From Hydractinia symbiolongicarpus (Eukaryota; Cnidaria; Hydrozoa; Anthoathecata; Hydractiniidae), in contig NC_079876.1 of the NCBI RefSeq assembly GCF_029227915.1, positions 11,656,001 through 11,720,000 on the forward strand: a DNA stretch of 64,000 bases. Reading direction: 5' to 3'. How positions within the stretch are numbered: the first letter of the stretch is position 1; each line of letters starts with the position of its first letter. The notes under the pieces are model-generated. The model saw nothing but the letters and a program-made list of their open reading frames with translations. It searched no databases and had not been told where the DNA came from. A program made the translations under genes and the position numbers. Below are positions 60,501 to 64,000 of the stretch, piece by piece.

Positions 60501-61777
60501 CACACATTTTAAAATTTCTTTTGCAACTTCAGTTTTATCTTATCACCCTCATTATAATAATATTCCTACAGGACAAACTACAATTATGGACAAAATATAA
60601 TGACTAATTCCAAATTTCTCCGCCAAAAGTGACTTTCTATATTATAGTTTCAAATTTGAATTTGTCAATGTTTAGGTTATTATCTTAAGTCCATTCTCTT
60701 GAAATATGCTGATGTCAGCACGACCGTTTCTCCCGAATTTTGGGAATGCTTAGTCCCGAACTTGATTATCTTGTTGTGCAGGCGCAAAAGAATAACACGA
60801 GCAAACTTTAAACACTTTTATAGCGACTTTGCATCTTGCTGGCTGCCAAGTGTTGCCAATAATTTTGCGCACAACAACTTTTACACTGTGATCTTCATGA
60901 CAGAAGATCACTAGTTTATACAGCAATATGTGGTAGGCTTGTTGTAACAGTTGACTTAAATGTTAGGAAAATTGGCACACTCTTAAAACATATAAAAAAA
61001 CGTTTATAAAGCGTAAACAAAAGTAAAGCATTACATTTCATTTTCAAGCGTGATAGCAGTTATAGATTCTACACCTTTTGAAAGTTCTTGAACTTTTATC
61101 ATTCCTCTGCTTTGCATCTCTGACAAAAACTTTGACATCTAAAATGGTGTAAACGTTTTTGAGAAACAAATCCAGCAAAGAAGGTACCTTTTTCAGAAAA
61201 ACGAACTCAAAATCTCTAAGTTGCAGTAACAATAATCACAACATCTGCATAGAAAAGGCAACTAACAAAGTAGATTAAGAAAAATTAAAATACAGCAACA
61301 TTCCATGTTAATAACATAACATAACGGAAATAATAAATACCAAAAGAGAAACAAGAAATTACTTTTTTGTATGATGATTTTTTGACTTCAATTCGTTTTC
61401 CATCTGGACTGATAAAATAACATAAAAAGGAAAACCAGTGGAATCAATGTATATGTAAACACTAAAGTCTTTAACTTTATATCTAAACTAAAATAAAAAG
61501 ATTCCACTGAAGAGAAAAAGAAGTTTATAAAAGCCAACCAAATCAGTGTTTTAGCATTGTACACTCCTGTAAACATTTTTGAGGACTTTATGAGAATATA
61601 ACTGCTCTTACCACTACATAGAAAAAATAAGACCATGAGATTGTTCACAGTATTATACTTACCATGCAGCGTGAAGGTACTGACTTGAAAACGTACTGAC
61701 AAGAATTGGTAGCTCCACTTTCTTTGCATCCAGTACAGCTTGACAAAAACAATTCTCAATTAGATTATCCATCTCTT
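48573..61777 (-). CDS. EIF2D: Translation initiation factor eIF2D (ligatin), 3' ten exons; N-terminal exons beyond the window
   Basis: eIF2D delivers tRNA to the ribosomal P site independently of eIF2 and acts in ribosome recycling and re-initiation. Minus-strand exons: 61777-61663, 61408-61363, 61138-61035, 60384-60217, 59322-59143, 58275-58213, 50169-50112, 49451-49361, 49116-49033 and 48634-48573. All phases agree and the join is open to TGA (48575-48573), about 322 codons. It begins in the winged-helix/middle region (EMDNLIENCFCQAVLDAKKV), then PDGKRIEVKKSSYKK and VQELSKGVESITA. The SWIB/MDM2-like part follows (SSSEVRKFITEYVKEKEL, NLDALLTDVLFGKK). The SUI1 domain is last (RMGNKK/VTIVKNLESFGV, HFVLVQGIQTKHIKNLL, YKIPKKYLKGLD). 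The missing part (PUA-type N-terminus) must lie beyond 64000. The 8-kb intron 58212-50170 holds two DEG/ENaC genes on the other strand; a LINE fills the intron upstream of 61777. Confidence 0.94.
48735..48850. repeat. 30-bp tandem repeat (ACCAATCA...TACCATTCTAACTTTCA), 3-4 units
   Basis: Located in the last eIF2D intron. Units carry ACCAATCAGTTTGTACCATT then CTAACTTTCA; one unit is diverged. Confidence 0.8.
49705..49815. repeat. 27-bp tandem repeat, four units, in an eIF2D intron
   Basis: Units read TATGGAGGAGAGATTTCATG then CATTCTC with small changes. Looser relatives (TCTCTGTGAAGGA, TCTCTGTAGAGGAG) extend left to about 49540. The plus strand is open across it but this is not a gene. Confidence 0.85.
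51065..52471 (+). CDS. DEG/ENaC (HyNaC/ASIC-like) cation channel subunit, intronless
   Basis: Degenerin/epithelial sodium channel family; plasma-membrane trimers, in hydrozoans often gated by RFamide peptides or protons (family knowledge, not tested here). A single open frame of 468 codons, complete at both ends. N-terminal FADNTTAHGF contains the conserved His-Gly gating motif (26-27). TM1 is at about 39-62 (FFWSLLIIGCLAYLCYQI) and is followed by FPIVAICNRN. The extracellular domain keeps the family Cys pattern (SCSYAQTYDC, GSCFAFN, QEQCYVSNYQRLCNC, SCLKKCRYACD). The pre-TM2 segment LLSDIGGQLGLWCGYS is the ASIC-type signature, with the selectivity-filter G-x-S as Gly435-Tyr-Ser437; TM2 is about 436-457. 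A short Cys/Lys tail ends it. It lies antisense inside an eIF2D intron, 1.8 kb upstream of a paralogue. Lack of introns suggests a retrocopy or lineage-specific intron loss. Confidence 0.95.
   Translation: MSKEERKHIPSFSEIFTKFADNTTAHGFAHIASTKKCFVKFFWSLLIIGCLAYLCYQIRILILQCLKRPIATKIWLENEDGQDFPIVAICNRNSIKKDKLPELLNTPAFKPKLQVFAKLRNTTHVTSLARHELFTHLNQATSLIATQNGSMVYQYSNSFNETILSCSYAQTYDCKKHVHWRQFWHWKYGSCFAFNTGVDQNGKKVKLFTSKAGKGYALSLTIGVNQSQYINQITNEVSAIMYVGAHGVKESLYNEGVSFQPGQIYYAVIQKKKRIRVDRFNNKSCIDHYKTKRSSLDAQPLLTKHSVDLCQEQCYVSNYQRLCNCTTTYNPATNNYPPCGHGESSCMGDVSAMLKNESISCLKKCRYACDSTHYSVVLTSAGYLVGSEKQRNRDDLLDVQVYFKSLEVEVTEDHVIYTLTNLLSDIGGQLGLWCGYSVLTIVEVLGLLLLTLLTSVKHCQRNCCNKNK
52472..54235. other. Spacer between the two DEG/ENaC genes
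   Basis: No gene is supported in this 1.76-kb spacer. It must contain the 3' end of the first channel transcript and the promoter of the second. A purine-rich GAGAGA/AAGAAA stretch lies at about 53770-53825. Confidence 0.45.
54236..55606 (+). CDS. DEG/ENaC (HyNaC/ASIC-like) cation channel subunit, intronless, second copy
   Basis: A paralogue of the upstream gene in the same orientation. From the first ATG (54236) the frame gives 456 residues; the frame is open slightly upstream, but only a TTG precedes. A second in-frame ATG at 54269 would start MLKKIFHNFASNTTAHGF and also fits the family. The His-Gly motif (TTAHGF), TM1 (SFWLLVISASFAMFCFQA) and HFPLVAVCNRN are present. It shares HWRQFWHWKFGNCFAFN almost exactly with the first gene. 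Later Cys clusters (VQCRDNCFHRRYELLCNC, CFSTCMAPC) are kept. Before TM2 it has LLADIGGHMGLWCGYS, again Gly-Tyr-Ser (431-433) at the selectivity filter. The C-terminal tail is very short (SRSVKLLF). Tandem duplication followed by moderate divergence is the simplest history; the two could form heteromers. Confidence 0.94.
   Translation: MKNKKREIQVKMLKKIFHNFASNTTAHGFQFITSTKRWYVKSFWLLVISASFAMFCFQAKKLVIQYLDVPIMTKTYIEDAGLQHFPLVAVCNRNAITKQQYPELLRTDAFKEKKNLLKGLNGKDKLKNKLKNFFHFYQGTNMIIAHNGTSIYQYGHSFNDTIQSCVYSQVTNCKTKQHWRQFWHWKFGNCFAFNSDINEKGEKRKLLQAQVGINNALKLTIKINRDEYLTWLADSIGAVLHVSPQGKEVDLLYHGVSLQPGKVHYAGIEIYKRIRVDKFKNNSCIEDYVSIQPPIKAQQKITKHSKVQCRDNCFHRRYELLCNCTVDVRHAVFHPICAHEHVECMVNVSILLKEESCFSTCMAPCKEINYPVELTYGDYNDHNEHNLRKDDVLDLYVYFKTFEVKVIEDQLYYTWGNLLADIGGHMGLWCGYSWLTVVEFVSLFVIVISRSVKLLF
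55820..56085. repeat. 26-bp tandem repeat, about ten units
   Basis: The unit AAGAAACTCGTTGGTATGGC plus AACAGT is repeated about ten times, the central seven essentially identical and the outer ones diverged. There are no spacers between units, so it is a minisatellite and not a CRISPR. It lies just downstream of the second DEG/ENaC gene, within the eIF2D intron. Confidence 0.95.
56086..57539. other. eIF2D intron sequence, possible transposon end
   Basis: No gene. GACAGACAGAATACGCC followed by TACTATTATAAAGG near 57118-57150 is the approximate inverse of a motif at 47775-47820, so a non-autonomous element probably ends here; its other end may be near 56860. Confidence 0.4.
57540..57795 (+). 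mobile_element. tRNA-derived SINE
   Basis: GTGATAGAGCGTTTGC (A-box-like) and TTGGGTTCAAACCCC (B box) are spaced as in tRNA-derived SINEs, followed by GACGAGTCATGCCAGAG, also present in the minus-strand copy near 28950. A body of about 190 bp follows. Not a functional tRNA because the acceptor stem cannot form. Confidence 0.68.
58826..58880. repeat. 15-bp tandem repeat (TTGTTCTGCGTCGCC), 3-4 units
   Basis: Short coding-frame-length repeat in an eIF2D intron; the plus strand reads CSASP repeatedly, but no exon signal accompanies it. Confidence 0.85.
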
Positions 61778-61929
61778 CTAAACAAAAGAAACATTAACAT
61801 CATTCTCGGGTTAACGTCCGTTTTCCATGCTAGCATGGGTTAGACGGGGTATATTAATGAACCTCTTTCAATCTGATCTAGACTATGTTAGATCTAAACT
61901 CAACTTCCTCTGTATAAAGTCTGTCCTTA

Positions 61930-64000
61930 TACCCTCCTGCTAAGTCTTTCTCGGTCTGCCTCTGTGCTTTGCCCTAGGAACTATCAATTCTCTACACTTT
62001 CTTACATAATTATCCTCCTCCATTTTTTCCACGTGCCCCAGCCAATTCAATTTTCTTATCTGGATAACATCTTTAATTCTACAGACACTTAGCCTGCTTC
62101 TTAGCTCATCTGAACTCTTTCTGTCTCTCAGACTGGCGTTACCCATCCACCATCCACCTAACCATTCTCATATCATTCCTTTCTAAACGGTCAAGATCTC
62201 CCTGGTTCACTGCCCACGTCTCACTACCGTACAACATAACACTTCTTACACAGGCCCAATACAACCTACCTTTTACCTCAATTGACAAGTCAACAAAGGA
62301 AGTAACTCTCTGAACTTTTTCCAAGCAGAACCTATCCTGCAAGTAACCCTTCTTCCAACACCCCCTTCACTGCCCAACATATCACCTAAGTAACAGAACA
62401 ACTATCTCTAACGAGCCACTGTTGTACATCATTAAAGCTGGAAATACTTCATTCTCTATAATCTCACCTTTGCAACGCTTGCATACAAACTGAATGTCAG
62501 CTCTTAACCTTCCACCAATACTACTGCATTTCTTATGTACCCAATGCTTGCAAGTCTGACAAAAAATTGAGTTATTACCAACCCCTTTCCTGCAAACTCC
62601 ACAAGGCCACTTTCCAACTACAAGATCACACTTGGCTGCAATGCTACTAATCATGACTTTAGACTTTGCTGTGTTCACCCCTAGCCCTTTCTCTTCTAGT
62701 CCTTTCTTCTACTTCTCAAACTTTTCAACAATTCCTCCATCGACTCTGCTATGAGAACCAAATCATCTGCATACAATAACTCCCATGGACAACCTGTTCT
62801 GAACTCCATCGACAGCACTTCTAAGACTAGAACAAACAACAAAGGACTAAGTACAGAACCCTGATGTACACCAACATTTACACTAAATTCATCACTAAGT
62901 GAATCGTTAATCCTGACACGACTTCTAGCATTGCTGTACATAGACTCTACCATCATAACTAGCCACTCATCCACACCTAATTTTCTCATAGCCCACCATA
63001 TAATTTTACGTGGCACTCTATCAAAAGCTTTCTCTAAATCTACAAAGGCAAAATAGAGAATCTTTCCTAAATACTTTTTCTGAAGCTGTCTGAGTAAAAA
63101 TATTGCATCTGTAGTGCCACGCCCTGGAACAAAACCAAATTGCATCTTATCTATATCAATTCTTTCTCTAAGTAACTTATCAATCACTCTTTCAATAACT
63201 TTCATTACTTGATCAACCAACTTCAAACCTCTATAGTTACCTCTTTCTAATGCATCACCCTTGCTCTTGAAACAATTCACTATTACACTCGACTGCCACT
63301 CACTCGGAATAGCACCATCCTTTATAATCTGATTAGCAAGACTTGTAATAAGCTCAACTCCGATATATCCAGATGCTTTTACCATCTCTGCAACAATACA
63401 TGATACTCCTGCAGCCTCCACTACCCATTCTGTCTTGATCTGCATAGCTGGCCCTTCTACATCATCATCATCAGACAAATTATCCTCATCCCAATCAAAC
63501 TCAGTGTTAAGCAATCTCTGATAATAATTCTTCCAAGCTACCATTTTCTCCTCCTCTGTGCTAGCCAAAACACCTTCATCATTACGTATACACTTCTCAG
63601 CTACAACATCTTGATTAGTCTTCTTCATTTGCTTTGCTATCTTGAATACCTCATTGCGCTGGTCTTCCCTTCTTAACACATCTGCAAATCTGTTTCTCTT
63701 CGCTTCTGATTTTGCTTTATACACTGCTGTACCAGCACGACGCTTAGCTTCTAAGTAAATATTTTTACTACCATTGGACTTTCACTCTTTTAAAAGTTTC
63801 CTCTTTTCCTTTATACACTGGTCAACCTCATTATTCCACCACCAGGTCTGTCTATGTCTAGCTGGTCCTTTTGTCCACCCACAGGTATCATCAAAAGCTT
63901 CTAGAAGACAATTCTTCAAAGTAGTCCAAGTACTTTCAACATTGTCACTATCACATTGACCATTGTGGGCTAACTGCTGAACTTTTGCACTAAATTGTCT
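61930..64000 (-). mobile_element. Non-LTR retrotransposon with internal PHD-like zinc finger; 5' end beyond the window
   Basis: Minus strand, in an eIF2D intron. From the right edge: connector/N-terminal RT region (TWWWNNEVDQCIKEKRKLLK, then one stop), a 342-codon frame at 63724-62696 with QFGFVPGRGTTDAIFLLRQL, FAFVDLEKAFDRVPR (palm motif A, Asp present), GVHQGSVLSPLLFVLVLEVL and LLYADDLVLIAES (YADD intact). Next, 62678-62382 encodes NTAKSKVMI and a zinc finger C-x2-C...C-x2-C-x4-H-x2-C...C-x2-C (WPCGVCRKGVG, CQTCKHWVHKKC, FVCKRC). The C-terminal region follows (YGSETWAVNQGDLDRL; IRKLNWLGHVEKMEEDNYV) with a frameshift near 62140. Frame breaks at about 63780, 62690, 62380 and 62140 make it inactive, but divergence is low. 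The endonuclease part should lie beyond 64000. Clade (RTE- or jockey-like) is not certain. Confidence 0.88.

Overview
This is a eukaryotic, AT-rich, intron-containing window, most likely from a cnidarian and probably a hydrozoan. The reasons are two DEG/ENaC genes of the HyNaC/ASIC-like type, short multi-exon housekeeping genes with GT..AG introns, and dense non-LTR, Tigger-like, SINE and small inverted-repeat (MITE) insertions. No bacterial or organellar feature was seen. Most of the DNA is introns and decayed mobile elements. The real genes had to be rebuilt by joining short exons across splice sites.

Left part (1-32 kb). A complete five-exon typical 2-Cys peroxiredoxin lies at 2875-5657 (+). 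The last three exons of the complex I subunit NDUFA7 lie at 7883-8949 (-). From 9.9 to 21 kb there is a nest of inverted-repeat elements, a tRNA-derived SINE, a LINE 3' fragment, a large ATC microsatellite and a 60-bp minisatellite. An eight-exon ankyrin-repeat/SOCS-box (ASB-type) gene runs from 20203 to 26804 (+). A three-exon gene for a predicted secreted-domain/transmembrane protein (signal peptide, Thr/Gln-rich stalk, antistasin-like cysteine module, one membrane helix) lies at 28536-30371 (-). A decayed composite ORF (integrase tail, F-box-like stretch, Ulp1-type protease) follows at 30.7-32.0 kb.

Middle part (33.6-43.1 kb). A Tigger/pogo-like element of about 6 kb with recognisable terminal inverted repeats carries a broken transposase. 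It is interrupted by a LINE fragment and by a second DDE transposase fragment, and it contains five tandem copies of a transposase N-terminal (helix-turn-helix) segment. A decayed retrotransposon and a 128-bp satellite-like array follow.

Right part (44-64 kb). A five-exon CLCC1 (ER chloride channel) homologue lies at 44298-47661 (-). Just upstream of it on the same strand is the 3' two thirds of the translation factor eIF2D (ten exons, 48573-61777, -). One 8-kb eIF2D intron holds two intronless tandem DEG/ENaC genes on the opposite strand (51065-52471 and 54236-55606). A non-LTR retrotransposon with an internal zinc finger fills the next eIF2D intron and runs off the right edge.

The genes do not form one pathway. 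The most unusual biology is the nested, antisense, intronless channel pair; the antistasin/mucin-like membrane protein; the integrase/F-box/Ulp1 relic; and the layered transposon nest with an amplified DNA-binding segment.
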